Assembly (NCBI GenBank): GCA_050246015.1 | Contig: JBFWWU010000022.1 | Coordinates: 4,358-68,357 of the forward strand | Source of the DNA: JTS-AC122 sp050246015 | GTDB lineage: Bacteria > Planctomycetota > Phycisphaerae > Phycisphaerales > UBA1924 | DNA length: 64,000 nucleotides | Reading direction: 5' to 3' | Part shown: in pieces, positions 18,538 to 27,238 of the stretch | Layout: every line of letters begins with the position of its first letter | Numbering within the stretch: the first letter of the stretch is position 1 | The notes under the pieces: generated by a model | What the model saw: only the letters and a program-made list of their open reading frames with translations | Told to the model about the DNA's origin: nothing | The model's database searches: none | Program-made: the position numbers and the translations under genes

Positions 18538-19733
18538 TAACCGCCACCCGTTCAGCCATGCCGATCGGTGATGGAGTCTGCGACATCGAGACGTGGTCCC
18601 AGATCGCGTCCGACACCGATTTCGAGTTCGAGTACATCGACATCGCGTCGATCGACCGCGAGCAGAAGGCCATCATCACGACAACCCGGACACGCACGCC
18701 CGATGCACCGAGCCGCGCCCGGCAAATCGTGCAGAAGGGCGATGTGCTCGTCTCCACCGTGCGGCCCGGACTGAACGCCGTGGCGACGGTTCCCGAATCG
18801 CTTGACGGCGCGATTGCCTCAACAGGCTTCACCGTCCTCCGGTGCGACGAGCGCCATCTTCACGGCCCGTACCTTTTTCACTGGGTGCGGAGCACAGCCT
18901 TCGTGGATGAGATGGTGCGTCTCGCCACCGGCGCGAGTTACCCCGCCGTCTCGGATCGGATCGTCAAGAACTCATCCATCCCGATCCCCTTCCCCGACGA
19001 CCTGCGTCGGAGCCTTGCCGAGCAGAAGCGGATCGCGGCGATCCTGAACAAGGCCGACGCCATCCGCCGCCGCCGCCAAGAGGCCGCCCGCCTTGCCGAC
19101 ACGCTCGTCCCCAGCCTGTTCTACGAGATGTTCGGGGACCCAGACGCGAACTCGAAGAAACTGCCCACCACAACCATCGGCGAGCTCTCGCGCGTACTGA
19201 CGGGTGCGACGCCGAGCCGTCTCGTCGCCGACAACTTCGGTGGATCGATCCCGTGGGTGAAGACAACTGAAGTCACGAACGGCGTCATCCGCTCGACCGA
19301 GGAGTGCATCACCGAGCAGGGCATGGAATCGTCGCGATGCGAGTTGTATCCAGTCGGCTCGCTGGTCATCGCGCTCTACGGACAGGGTGCGACGAGAGGC
19401 CGTGTCTCGTTGCTCGGGATCAGTGCCGCTGCGAATCAAGCGTGCGCGATCATCCCTCCCGCGAAGACCTTTGTGACTTCATTCCTCTGGACGCAGTTGA
19501 AGATGTCGTACCTGCGGCTTCGCGGCGAAGCGAGGGGCGGCAATCAGCCGAACCTGAATCTCCAGATCGTGCGAGCCTTCGAGGTGTTGAACCCTCCACT
19601 CGAACGGCAGAAAGAGTTTGATCGTCGATTCCAGAGGCACGCGGCCTTGCTGGGAACTCACGAGGCGAGCGGAAGGCAAGGAGATGACCTCTTCAACGCC
19701 CTCGTCCAACGCGCTTTCCGCGGCGAACTCTGA
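18534..19733 (+). CDS. hsdS: Type I restriction-modification specificity subunit
   Basis: 399 aa from TTG 18534, which overlaps the hsdM stop (TTGA). Two target-recognition domains are each followed by the conserved helical spacer: the first ends around LAEQKRIAAILNKADAIRRR (residues 163-182), the second at PLERQKEFDRRF near the C-terminus. Each domain reads half of the bipartite DNA target. No truncation is seen, so the specificity subunit looks functional. Confidence 0.92.
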   Translation: MITATRSAMPIGDGVCDIETWSQIASDTDFEFEYIDIASIDREQKAIITTTRTRTPDAPSRARQIVQKGDVLVSTVRPGLNAVATVPESLDGAIASTGFTVLRCDERHLHGPYLFHWVRSTAFVDEMVRLATGASYPAVSDRIVKNSSIPIPFPDDLRRSLAEQKRIAAILNKADAIRRRRQEAARLADTLVPSLFYEMFGDPDANSKKLPTTTIGELSRVLTGATPSRLVADNFGGSIPWVKTTEVTNGVIRSTEECITEQGMESSRCELYPVGSLVIALYGQGATRGRVSLLGISAAANQACAIIPPAKTFVTSFLWTQLKMSYLRLRGEARGGNQPNLNLQIVRAFEVLNPPLERQKEFDRRFQRHAALLGTHEASGRQGDDLFNALVQRAFRGEL

Positions 19734-19757
19734 CTGTCGCATTGCTTGGAGGCACGG

Positions 19758-20672
19758 ATGGAAACGTCGGGATTCAGGCTCGTCCTCAGCCGCAAGGGTT
19801 TCGACTCGGGAAGTGGCGGCTGTGCGTCGCCGCTTTTTCCGAATGGCCGGTTCTATTCCCTCCCTATCGACTTTGCATCCGGTGCGCAGAAGCGATATGG
19901 CGACATTGGCAACGGGGTGGGATTGGACGGCTCCGACATGGGGACCGTTGTCGAGCAGCTCACCGCGGGCCGAGTTCGGTGCGATTCGCTCGCTCACTTC
20001 GACCCGGACATCGACGGCGAAGCGGTGCCCAGGCTACCGGGATGGCGAGGATCGTTCGGACAGGTCGAAACCGCGCAGGTCCATCTCGCCAACCAAGGCG
20101 TCGGGGTGGGAGATGTGTTCCTGTTTCACGGTTGGTTCCGTGCGGTGCGCCTCGACAACTCCGGGCGCTGGCGATTCGAGCCCAACGCACCGGACCTCAA
20201 CGTGATCTTCGGCTGGCTCCAGGTCGGCGAGGTGATAGATCTTGAGCAGACGAGCCCGAACGCAGTCATGGCGCGGTATCCGTGGCTCCGGGATCATCCT
20301 CACCTGCACGTCCCCGCCGACGTTCGGCTGAGCCCATCGGCGCACGCAATCTACATTGCTACCGAGCGATTGTGCGTGCCGGGCACCGCTGGCGACACTA
20401 CGCAGGGGGCAGGTGTCTTCCGCACCTACGACCCTCGCCTGGTGCTCACCGCGATCGGCGCAGGCGGCCGGTCCGTCTGGAAGCTGCCGCGTTGGTTCAA
20501 AGGGGATTCCGAGAGGCCTTGGCTGACTCAATACCCAAGACCCGAGTGGTGGACAGACTACGCAGACAGCGAGGTGTTGCTACGGCCCGTGGGGCGTCAA
20601 GGGCAGGAGGCGGTTCTGGATTGCCGCGATCGTCCGGACGCCGGACCGTGGATCTCATCCCTCTTTGCATGA
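19758..20672 (+). CDS. Nmad3-family (nucleotide modification associated domain 3) protein
   Basis: 304 aa from ATG 19758, with GGAGG six bases upstream, 24 nt after hsdS. The N-terminus (FRLVLSRKGFDSGSGGCASP), the FGQVETAQVHLANQGV segment, the GDVFLFHGWFR strand and the IFGWLQVGEVI strand are the conserved signatures of Nmad3. Family knowledge: Nmad domains were predicted from comparative genomics to act with nucleotide-modification or restriction systems; their biochemistry is not established. As the fourth gene of the hsd operon it probably affects modification, restriction or recognition of modified DNA. Confidence 0.85.
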   Translation: METSGFRLVLSRKGFDSGSGGCASPLFPNGRFYSLPIDFASGAQKRYGDIGNGVGLDGSDMGTVVEQLTAGRVRCDSLAHFDPDIDGEAVPRLPGWRGSFGQVETAQVHLANQGVGVGDVFLFHGWFRAVRLDNSGRWRFEPNAPDLNVIFGWLQVGEVIDLEQTSPNAVMARYPWLRDHPHLHVPADVRLSPSAHAIYIATERLCVPGTAGDTTQGAGVFRTYDPRLVLTAIGAGGRSVWKLPRWFKGDSERPWLTQYPRPEWWTDYADSEVLLRPVGRQGQEAVLDCRDRPDAGPWISSLFA

Positions 20673-20736
20673 CACACTGATAAGCCAAAGCCGAAGCGGG
20701 CCTCGCCCATCCCGTCGCCTGCCTCGGGCACGACCC

Positions 20737-21144
20737 TCAGCGATGAGCAGGGGCCGGCTTGTTCCAGTACTGATAGACCTTCTGGACCTCAGCGATCCAT
20801 GCCTCCAGCAGGTTGGAGGTGTCACGGCCTAGCGATTCCGCCAACTCGAAGAAACCATCACCTGGCTGCATGTCGCCCGTCTTGTGGACAACAAGCACGG
20901 AGAGCAGAGGACGGCCCTGCTCATGCTCATCAGTGGAGAGCTGGCCGAGGATTGAGAAGAGACGAACATCGAACGCGTTGAAGTTGACCGCACGAACCTG
21001 GGCCACCAGGTCGGAATACGGGATCATCGCCCGTTCCTTCGCCTTGTTGATGAGAATGGCGCGTATCTCCGCCTTCGCAGCAGCCCACTTCTCCGGTGGC
21101 ACATCGAAAGAGCCGTTCTGGACGTACTTGGGTGCGCTGGCCAT
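20737..21144 (-). CDS. Hypothetical protein, second gene of a two-gene operon
   Basis: 135 aa from ATG 21144 (MASAPKYVQNG). A helical N-terminus with a Lys/Ala-rich stretch (AEIRAILINKAKERAMIPYS) and a following SDLVAQV helix look like a winged-helix-type fold; the C-terminal half contains PLLSVLVVHKTGDMQPGDGF. I cannot assign a function. It lies 79 bp downstream of the DUF3825-like gene on the same strand, in a sigma-54-controlled block between restriction genes. Confidence 0.6.
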   Translation of the reverse strand: MASAPKYVQNGSFDVPPEKWAAAKAEIRAILINKAKERAMIPYSDLVAQVRAVNFNAFDVRLFSILGQLSTDEHEQGRPLLSVLVVHKTGDMQPGDGFFELAESLGRDTSNLLEAWIAEVQKVYQYWNKPAPAHR

Positions 21145-21223
21145 GCATTCACCATTCGCAGTTCGGGGGACGTATCTCCGTGGACGTTGTACGACGCTTC
21201 CGCAGCACCTACTCCGAGTTCGC

Positions 21224-22072
21224 TCACTTCCCTGCGGTGACAGCGGCAGCCGGCGCGGGTTCCGCATCGTCGAGAGGCGCGGCCTCGGATTCGGCGTAGG
21301 TGTGCCAAGCATCCAGGAGCCAGGGCGGCAACTGATCGTGCCGCTTCACTGCGACCCGGGCGTTTGCGTACGGCATCTGAGGCATTAGAACGGTGCGGAC
21401 GAGCATGCTGCTCGGACCAACCTGGATCGGAGCGATCGCATCCGGCGCCTGCGTGATGTTTTCGCGGCTCTGGAGGTACAACGGCACCAGGTGGGACATG
21501 CGACCGAAATACCAGTATGGGAAGTGCAGCGACCGGTTGATTGACCACTGAATTGCCCCGGCGACGGCGCACATTTGGGCGACTCGGGGGGTGTCGGCCA
21601 GGAACGGCACTCGGTCGGCATTCTCGCCGATGATGTGATCGTGCATCATCACGATCTCCAGGCCGGGGGAGATCGCGGGCGGCGCTGGAATCTCAGGAGC
21701 GGTCGGAAGGGTGGGCGCGCTCGGATCGCTGCCGACCCACTTCATGACCCAAGGCTGAGTCGCGCCAGGCCGGCGGTTCTTCTCGAAGACCAGGTAGAGC
21801 GGCGTCCCGTAGCGAGTCTGAAGGTGCCCGGCCGTGACGACGAACTGGTCGCCGTGGGCGACGAACAGGCCCTGCTGAATACTCCACGGCACGTGGACCG
21901 CCAAGTACTTCTCCAATACGTAGTTCCCGCGACCCCATTGCTCGCTTAGGGCCGCTTGGCCGAGCCGATCAAGGGTTCCGTCGGGCACGTACGCGAACTG
22001 GTGGAAGACCCTGACCAGCTCGTTCGTCTCAAGGTCACCCAGTTGTGCGAGCAGCTCTTCACGGGTCGTCAT
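21224..22072 (-). CDS. DUF3825-like protein
   Basis: 282 aa from ATG 22072, with GGAGGT six bases upstream. The FAYVPDGTLDRLGQAALSEQ stretch and following WGRGNYVLEKYL, then a beta-rich central region (YGTPLYLVFEKN) and a Pro/Ala-rich spacer, resemble DUF3825 proteins; this is tentative. A sigma-54 promoter on the minus strand at 22094-22110 gives an 11-nt leader carrying the ribosome binding site. Confidence 0.6.
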   Translation of the reverse strand: MTTREELLAQLGDLETNELVRVFHQFAYVPDGTLDRLGQAALSEQWGRGNYVLEKYLAVHVPWSIQQGLFVAHGDQFVVTAGHLQTRYGTPLYLVFEKNRRPGATQPWVMKWVGSDPSAPTLPTAPEIPAPPAISPGLEIVMMHDHIIGENADRVPFLADTPRVAQMCAVAGAIQWSINRSLHFPYWYFGRMSHLVPLYLQSRENITQAPDAIAPIQVGPSSMLVRTVLMPQMPYANARVAVKRHDQLPPWLLDAWHTYAESEAAPLDDAEPAPAAAVTAGK

Positions 22073-22093
22073 GTGTACCTCCGCTCCCTCCGA

Positions 22094-22110
22094 TGCAAGG
22101 CTGGTGCCAA
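22094..22110 (-). promoter_or_regulatory. Sigma-54 promoter of the DUF3825-like operon (site E)
   Basis: On the minus strand reads TTGGCACCAGCCTTGCA: GG at 22108-22107, ten bases, GC at 22096-22095. Predicted start about 22083, so the transcript would begin at CGGAGGT, eleven bases before ATG 22072. Confidence 0.7.
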
Positions 22111-22174
22111 ACCCTACACGCCCTTGGTTGCAGGCAGTATGCGCTGCAGGGCACCGAGTGGGGCTCCGGTGATG

Positions 22175-22209
22175 ACAAATGGGCCTGTACCGCCCACAAA
22201 TGGCGCTGT
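22175..22209. promoter_or_regulatory. Tandem dyad operators, pair B, between divergent sigma-54 promoters
   Basis: ACAAATGGGCCTGT (22175-22188) and ACAAATGGCGCTGT (22196-22209), each one mismatch from ACAA-N6-TTGT, start 21 bp apart. The pair sits 40 bp upstream of plus-strand site B and 65 bp upstream of minus-strand site E, so a single activator cluster could serve both. Confidence 0.7.
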
Positions 22210-22248
22210 AGCTTCGGACCCCATGATACCCTGAGGCAATAGTTCGGA

Positions 22249-22265
22249 TTGGCACGGGCCTTGCA
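22249..22265 (+). promoter_or_regulatory. Sigma-54 promoter (site B)
   Basis: TTGGCACGGGCCTTGCA, a complete match to TGGCACG-N4-TTGCA; GG 22251-22252 and GC 22263-22264 are ten bases apart. Predicted start about 22276. Confidence 0.75.
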
Positions 22266-22319
22266 CCCCGCGGTCAAGGCGTGGCCGCGATCCGAACTTC
22301 GAGATTCAGGACTTCAGCT

Positions 22320-22745
22320 TTGGCGTCAACTCCAACGAGCCAACCGAGACCTGCATGGGATGAACAGAATGCCGAGCGGCATCGACAGAAGCACCGTAAG
22401 TGCTTCGAGCGCCTGCTGGGCGTAGCGGGCCGCGAGGTCACCATTACCGAGTTCAAAGACCGGTCGCAGGGGGCCATCGATGGGTCTTGGGCCGAGTTCG
22501 AGGCCGACAAGCTGGAGAACGGCAAGGCCGTGTACTTCGTGGATGATCAGCTCGTCCAGGCCGTGATCACCCTCGACCGCCGCGTGTTCAGAACATGCTT
22601 CCACCAGCACTTCGACCGTCCGCGAGATTGCGAGGCGCTCATCAACGGAACACCCGGCGATCGCCGTGCCCTGCTGCTTCGTCACCTGATGTATGGCGAA
22701 AAGGGCCGGGTGTACACCGGCGTGAAGAGGATCCGCGGTGTCTGA
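22320..22745 (+). CDS. Unknown protein, first gene of sigma-54-driven pair
   Basis: 141 aa from TTG 22320 (AGGA eight bases upstream); GTG 22281 is also in frame but lies only five bases after the predicted sigma-54 start point. The visible protein is mixed alpha/beta with a basic stretch (ERHRQKHRKCFERLL) and an ITEFKDRSQGAIDGSW segment. I do not recognise the family. It overlaps the next gene by 8 nt, so the two are probably made together. Confidence 0.6.
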   Translation: MASTPTSQPRPAWDEQNAERHRQKHRKCFERLLGVAGREVTITEFKDRSQGAIDGSWAEFEADKLENGKAVYFVDDQLVQAVITLDRRVFRTCFHQHFDRPRDCEALINGTPGDRRALLLRHLMYGEKGRVYTGVKRIRGV

Positions 22746-24081
22746 AGCACTCAAACGACTACGAGGACAGGCCAAGACGCTCCGAGGAATGCTCGGGGAG
22801 CTACCGCCTCCGTTCACCAAACGGTTCGAACGGCAACGGTGGCGCACGCCCATATCGGCACCTGCTACCGTCGGAGACGGCGCGACCATGTCGGCGTGGG
22901 CGCTCACCGAGCACTTCCTGCTGACGTGGATTGAGTGGTTTCAAGTCTCGCGGCTCTATTCGCAGTACTTCGGTTACGGGCGTGGTGCGGAGGTCGCCGC
23001 GATCATGATGCCCGGGCTCGGTGTGCCACTGTTTCCCGGTTTGCCAGGTACCTGGGCGTCGCTTCACCGCCAATGCCAGCACATCAAGGACGACATCGCG
23101 GACGATGGCTACCTACCCGACATCCTGGCCTCGGCATGGGGCGTGGATGATCCGACGGTGCCGCGTGGAACAGAGGATGCCGAACACTGGTTCTTTGCAC
23201 TCGCGGAGTCGCACGAGCGACGGCGCCTCCTCGGCGTCTACGCGATCTTCGCCCATCCCGCATGGCGTGATCTCTATCACATGGTTGCCGAGCAGGATCG
23301 GCTGCTGGCCGCACGGTTCAACGAAGCGGAGGGGCAGACGCGCTTAGCTGTGCTCACTCACCTGCGCTTCTATCGACATGCGACGCTGGACGCTTCGTGG
23401 CTCTCGCCCGAAGGCGTGGACAGCCGACCATCACGGGCGGACGCCGGCGAGAGTGCATTGCAGCGACTGACCTACGAACCGCCTCCGGATCGCGAGTGGG
23501 CGTCCCAGAGCCTCGACGGGCTGAATCTCGACCGGGCAGTTCGTACTGAGGTGCAGCAGATGCTGGCCCGCATCCAGCGCTCTGTCTGGGAGTTTGGTTT
23601 CTCGTGCTTGTCCGAAGACCTTCACTCGCCTGACTTTCGGCCTGCTACCCGCAGTCCTGTTGGAACACCGGCCGTCGTCGTCAATCCGCAACCCCCATCC
23701 CTGCGCGGCTCGGCCCGGCGAGAGCGCTCTCGCCGCGAACTGGACGAGATCGTTCACTTCGCTCCCAAGGTGGAGCGATGGATCGGGGAGCGGGAGCAAT
23801 CGGCCATCGAACCGGGGCGGGTAGCACTGGCCGTCGCGCGACCCGGTGGGCGAGGGTGGAAGGGCCTGGCGCCTGCGCTGAGCCGGTTGACAGGGTACCT
23901 GGGTCAGGCGCAGCGGCTCCCGGATGTCGCGGTCGTGCTGACGGATGCGTGGGATTCCGCGGCGTTTGCCCGGCATCACCGCCGTGAACTGCGTCCTTAT
24001 GCCACGCGGGGGGTCCGGTTCCTTTTCCTGCTCGCTGGCGTGCCGGATCGCACCATGTCCCGGATCAGCGTCGCGCTGTGA
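22738..24081 (+). CDS. Unknown 447-aa protein, candidate defence effector
   Basis: Starts at GTG 22738, inside the previous gene. The protein has a helical N-terminus, an aromatic central part (WALTEHFLLTWIEWFQVSRL), then a separate C-terminal domain with alternating strands and helices (RVALAVARPGGRG, DVAVVLTDAWDS, VRFLFLLAGVP) that looks Rossmann-like. No catalytic motif is recognised. Its sigma-54 promoter and dyad operators match those of the neighbouring restriction genes. A role in the same defence response is inferred from that control and position only. Confidence 0.65.
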   Translation: MSEALKRLRGQAKTLRGMLGELPPPFTKRFERQRWRTPISAPATVGDGATMSAWALTEHFLLTWIEWFQVSRLYSQYFGYGRGAEVAAIMMPGLGVPLFPGLPGTWASLHRQCQHIKDDIADDGYLPDILASAWGVDDPTVPRGTEDAEHWFFALAESHERRRLLGVYAIFAHPAWRDLYHMVAEQDRLLAARFNEAEGQTRLAVLTHLRFYRHATLDASWLSPEGVDSRPSRADAGESALQRLTYEPPPDREWASQSLDGLNLDRAVRTEVQQMLARIQRSVWEFGFSCLSEDLHSPDFRPATRSPVGTPAVVVNPQPPSLRGSARRERSRRELDEIVHFAPKVERWIGEREQSAIEPGRVALAVARPGGRGWKGLAPALSRLTGYLGQAQRLPDVAVVLTDAWDSAAFARHHRRELRPYATRGVRFLFLLAGVPDRTMSRISVAL

Positions 24082-24106
24082 GCCTGAGGCAACCGTCTTC
24101 GGCAGG

Positions 24107-24141
24107 ACAAGCCGGCGTGTGCGCGTCACAAACGCCCTTGT
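24107..24141. promoter_or_regulatory. Tandem dyad operators, pair D
   Basis: ACAAGCCGGCGTGT (24107-24120, one mismatch) and ACAAACGCCCTTGT (24128-24141, perfect ACAA/TTGT) start 21 bp apart and end 42 bp upstream of sigma-54 site D. Confidence 0.65.
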
Positions 24142-24182
24142 GCCGGTCGGGCCGGAATCGAAGTCGAATGCGACCGTGGCGC

Positions 24183-24199
24183 CTGGCACGCCGGTTGCC
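24183..24199 (+). promoter_or_regulatory. Sigma-54 promoter of the DUF2130 operon (site D)
   Basis: CTGGCACGCCGGTTGCC: GG 24185-24186, ten bases, GC 24197-24198. Predicted start about 24210, giving a 22-nt leader with GGAG before ATG 24232. Confidence 0.7.
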
Positions 24200-24231
24200 A
24201 TGTGGGTCTTAGCCATCCAATGGAGCCCCGC

Positions 24232-25512
24232 ATGAACCCGAACACGATCGCCTGCCCCCAGTGCCACACCAAGATCGAGATCACGAAGGCGATGACCGCC
24301 CAGATTGCGGACCGCGTCCGTCGAGAAGTGGAGGCGGAGGTCGAGGCTCGCAAGGAAGTCGTCGAGCAGGAAGCCCAGAAGGTCATCGCTGATCGGGCCG
24401 CCCTTGCGAAGGCCGAAGCCGAGCTGGACCAGCGAGTGAAGGATGAAGTCGAAGCGGGGATCACCGAGCGCCGCGCTGCGATTGTCGCGCAGGCGCGCAA
24501 ACAGGCCCAGAGTGATGCGGCGATCGAGCTCGCCGAGAAAGCCGAACGAGTGACCGAACTCGAGGGGAAACTCAAGGACTCCAAGCAGGTCGAACTCAAG
24601 CTCCGCAAGCGCGAGCGAGAGCTGGAGGAGAAGTCCGACTCGCTTGAGTTGGATGTCGCCCGACGTGTGAAGGAGGAGACCGACCGAGTTCGCGCCGCCG
24701 CGAAGAAGCAGGCTGACGAAGAGCACCTCCTCAAGCACAAGGAAACGCAGGAGCAGAACGCGGCGCTGCTTGCCAAAGTCCAGGACCTGACGCGGAAGTT
24801 GGAGCAGGGTTCGCAGCAGGCCCAGGGCGAAGCGCTGGAACTGGTCCTTGAGGACGTACTCGGTAGTGCCTTCCCGCTCGATGAGATCGAGGAGATCGCC
24901 AAGGGCGTGAATGGTGGTGACTGGCTACAGCATGTGACCGAGCCGAACGGCCTGGAATGCGGTCGCATCCTGTGGGAGACGAAGAACGCCAAGAAATGGA
25001 GCTCGGCGTGGCTGCCCAAGCTCCGGGGAGACCAGCGTGGCGCAAAGGCTGAGATCGCGGTGTTGGTCACCGAGGCGATGCCTCCGGACACGCAGCACCT
25101 CGCCGAGATCGACGGCGTGTGGGTCTGCACGCGGGCATGCGCGGCGACGCTCGGCGCCGCGCTGCGCGCCGGCCTGGTCGAGCTTGCCAAGGCTCGGCAG
25201 GCCGCGGAGGGCAAGCATGACAAGATCGAGCGGGTGTATGACTACCTGTCCGGGACAGAGTTCCGCCAGCGGATCGCAGGGACTGTCGAACCCCTCGTCC
25301 AGATGCAGGCTGGCTTGAACAGTGAACGCCGCGCCATGGCGCGGATCTGGGCCGCTCGCGAGAAGCAGATCGAAGCCGCAATTCTCGGCCTTCAAGGTAT
25401 GTACGGCGATCTGCAGGGAATCGTCGGGTCCACTACCCTACCCACCTTGGATCAGATGGATCTGCCACAGCTGGAATCCGCCACCCCCGACAACGGCCAC
25501 GTGTCGGGATGA
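24232..25512 (+). CDS. DUF2130 family coiled-coil, nuclease-like protein
   Basis: 426 aa from ATG 24232, with GGAG six bases upstream. A CPQC pair near the N-terminus (residues 8-11) precedes a long charged coiled coil (about 25-205). The C-terminal domain contains GRILWETKNAKKWSSAWLPK, the conserved DUF2130 segment, whose E-T-K resembles a PD-(D/E)XK nuclease core; nuclease activity is a prediction. It is the first gene after sigma-54 site D, and 31 nt separate it from the ATPase gene. Confidence 0.85.
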   Translation: MNPNTIACPQCHTKIEITKAMTAQIADRVRREVEAEVEARKEVVEQEAQKVIADRAALAKAEAELDQRVKDEVEAGITERRAAIVAQARKQAQSDAAIELAEKAERVTELEGKLKDSKQVELKLRKRERELEEKSDSLELDVARRVKEETDRVRAAAKKQADEEHLLKHKETQEQNAALLAKVQDLTRKLEQGSQQAQGEALELVLEDVLGSAFPLDEIEEIAKGVNGGDWLQHVTEPNGLECGRILWETKNAKKWSSAWLPKLRGDQRGAKAEIAVLVTEAMPPDTQHLAEIDGVWVCTRACAATLGAALRAGLVELAKARQAAEGKHDKIERVYDYLSGTEFRQRIAGTVEPLVQMQAGLNSERRAMARIWAAREKQIEAAILGLQGMYGDLQGIVGSTTLPTLDQMDLPQLESATPDNGHVSG

Positions 25513-25543
25513 GGCCAGAAGGGCATGCCGGAGGACTGCGACC

Positions 25544-27238
25544 GTGATCACCGCCCTCGAAATTGAGAACTTCAAGGCTTTCGGTGAGCGCCAGCGCATC
25601 GAGTTCCGGCCCATTACCCTGCTGTTTGGTCCCAACAGCGGTGGCAAGAGCAGTGTGACCCACGCATTGCACTACCTCCGAGAGGTGCTCCTCCATCGGA
25701 ATCTCGATGCCCACCGGACGCGATCCGGGGGCGAAACGCTGGACCTTGGGGGCATCCGGAACTTCGTGCATGGCCGCACACTCGGCGTTCCCATCCGCCT
25801 GAAGGCCGAGTTCACGCTGAGCGGGGCAGAGTTGCCGGCGTACCCGTGGTACGGTGCCGAGGTCGAGGTTGATGTTCATGAGGACGTGACAGAGAGCGTG
25901 CGCGGGCAGATCACATCGGCAAGCGTCGAATTGGAGATCGATTCTGACGACCACCCCACGGCTCGGTCCTGCACCGTAGGGCTGAACGGCGAACACTTTG
26001 CTGAGTTCTGGATGCCCCGCGAGCGGCCGCACGCGGAAGTAAGGCGAATCAACTGGCTTCATCCATGCGTGCTGCTCGACACCGCCGATCGGGAGATGGC
26101 AGCACTGCATCGCCAGATCTCGCTCATGCAAGCCAAGCTGGAAGAGGTTTACCGCGCCAAAGGGAAAGACGAAGAGCTGGAGCGACTGCTGAAGGAGAAG
26201 CAGGAGGCCGCGCGCGAGTTCCCCGGCGCAATCGCAGCCATGTACGAGCAGGCAGGCGGAACGCCGGCAAAGGACACGACGATCGTGGTCCCGCAGCCGG
26301 TCGGTCCACTGCCCAACTTTGAGAGCCGTATCGCGATCCCGTCCACCTCCGGTGTTGGCGCATCGGATACCGCCAAGTTCGAGGCTCTCCTCTCCATGTT
26401 GTTGTTCGGACCTGCGGTGGTGCTCAGTGATCGACTGCGACATCTTCGCTATGTCGGCCCCTTGCGCGCAATGCCGCCGCGTCAGTTCGAGCCGCGCGAC
26501 AGATCCGGGCGTAGTCGATGGTCGAGCGGGCTGCAAGCATGGGACTTGTTGGCCCACGGACAAGACATCACGCCAGCGCGCCCTGCCGGCGAAGGAACAC
26601 TCCTGGAGGAGGTCAGCAAGTGGCTGGAATCGGAGGATCGACTGGACACCGGGTATCGGCTTGAGCGAGAGGTGTTCAAGCAGGTGCCTTCAAACGTTGC
26701 CGCGATGGTGTCCGACCCCGAGTACATCGACCGCCTTGAAGTGCTGGCGGAGTCCATCAAGGCGCTACCAGACCAGACTCGAATCGTGTTGAGGGATGTC
26801 GGTCGCAATTTGCGGCTCCAGCCACAGGACGTAGGCGTTGGTCTCTCGCAGATCGTCCCGGTGATTGTGGCGCTGCTCGATCCAGGTGCTCCGCTGGTCG
26901 CACTTGAGCAACCCGAACTTCACCTGCACCCGCGGCAGCAGGCTGCATTGGGGGATGCGTTGATCCGGGGCATGAATGCCAGCCCAAACAGGACGGTGAT
27001 CGTCGAAACCCACAGCGAGCACCTGATTCTGCGTTTGTTGCGTCGCATTCGCGAGGCCACTCGCGGCCAGGCTGCGTCTGGTCAGTCCCTCACTCCAGGC
27101 CACCTTCGTGTGCAATACGTTCGACGCGATGGGGCCGTATCTCGGGCGCAAACGATCGAGGTGGACGTGAACGGAGACCTGGTCGATCCGTGGCCCGATG
27201 ACTTCTTTGAGCAGGATTTCAAGGAGAGATTCTCCTGA
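25544..27238 (+). CDS. RecF/OLD-like AAA ATPase (DUF3696-type)
   Basis: 564 aa from GTG 25544, with GGAGG upstream. The N-terminus VITALEIENFKAFGE and Walker A FGPNSGGKSS are typical of RecF/OLD-type ABC ATPases. The C-terminal lobe has Walker B ALEQPELHLHP followed by the H-loop region VIVETHSEHLILRL. A middle insertion (about residues 190-270) is partly coiled coil. Such ATPases are commonly paired with an effector in anti-phage modules. No Toprim nuclease is fused here; the next gene, overlapping by one base, may be the effector. Confidence 0.85.
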   Translation: MITALEIENFKAFGERQRIEFRPITLLFGPNSGGKSSVTHALHYLREVLLHRNLDAHRTRSGGETLDLGGIRNFVHGRTLGVPIRLKAEFTLSGAELPAYPWYGAEVEVDVHEDVTESVRGQITSASVELEIDSDDHPTARSCTVGLNGEHFAEFWMPRERPHAEVRRINWLHPCVLLDTADREMAALHRQISLMQAKLEEVYRAKGKDEELERLLKEKQEAAREFPGAIAAMYEQAGGTPAKDTTIVVPQPVGPLPNFESRIAIPSTSGVGASDTAKFEALLSMLLFGPAVVLSDRLRHLRYVGPLRAMPPRQFEPRDRSGRSRWSSGLQAWDLLAHGQDITPARPAGEGTLLEEVSKWLESEDRLDTGYRLEREVFKQVPSNVAAMVSDPEYIDRLEVLAESIKALPDQTRIVLRDVGRNLRLQPQDVGVGLSQIVPVIVALLDPGAPLVALEQPELHLHPRQQAALGDALIRGMNASPNRTVIVETHSEHLILRLLRRIREATRGQAASGQSLTPGHLRVQYVRRDGAVSRAQTIEVDVNGDLVDPWPDDFFEQDFKERFS

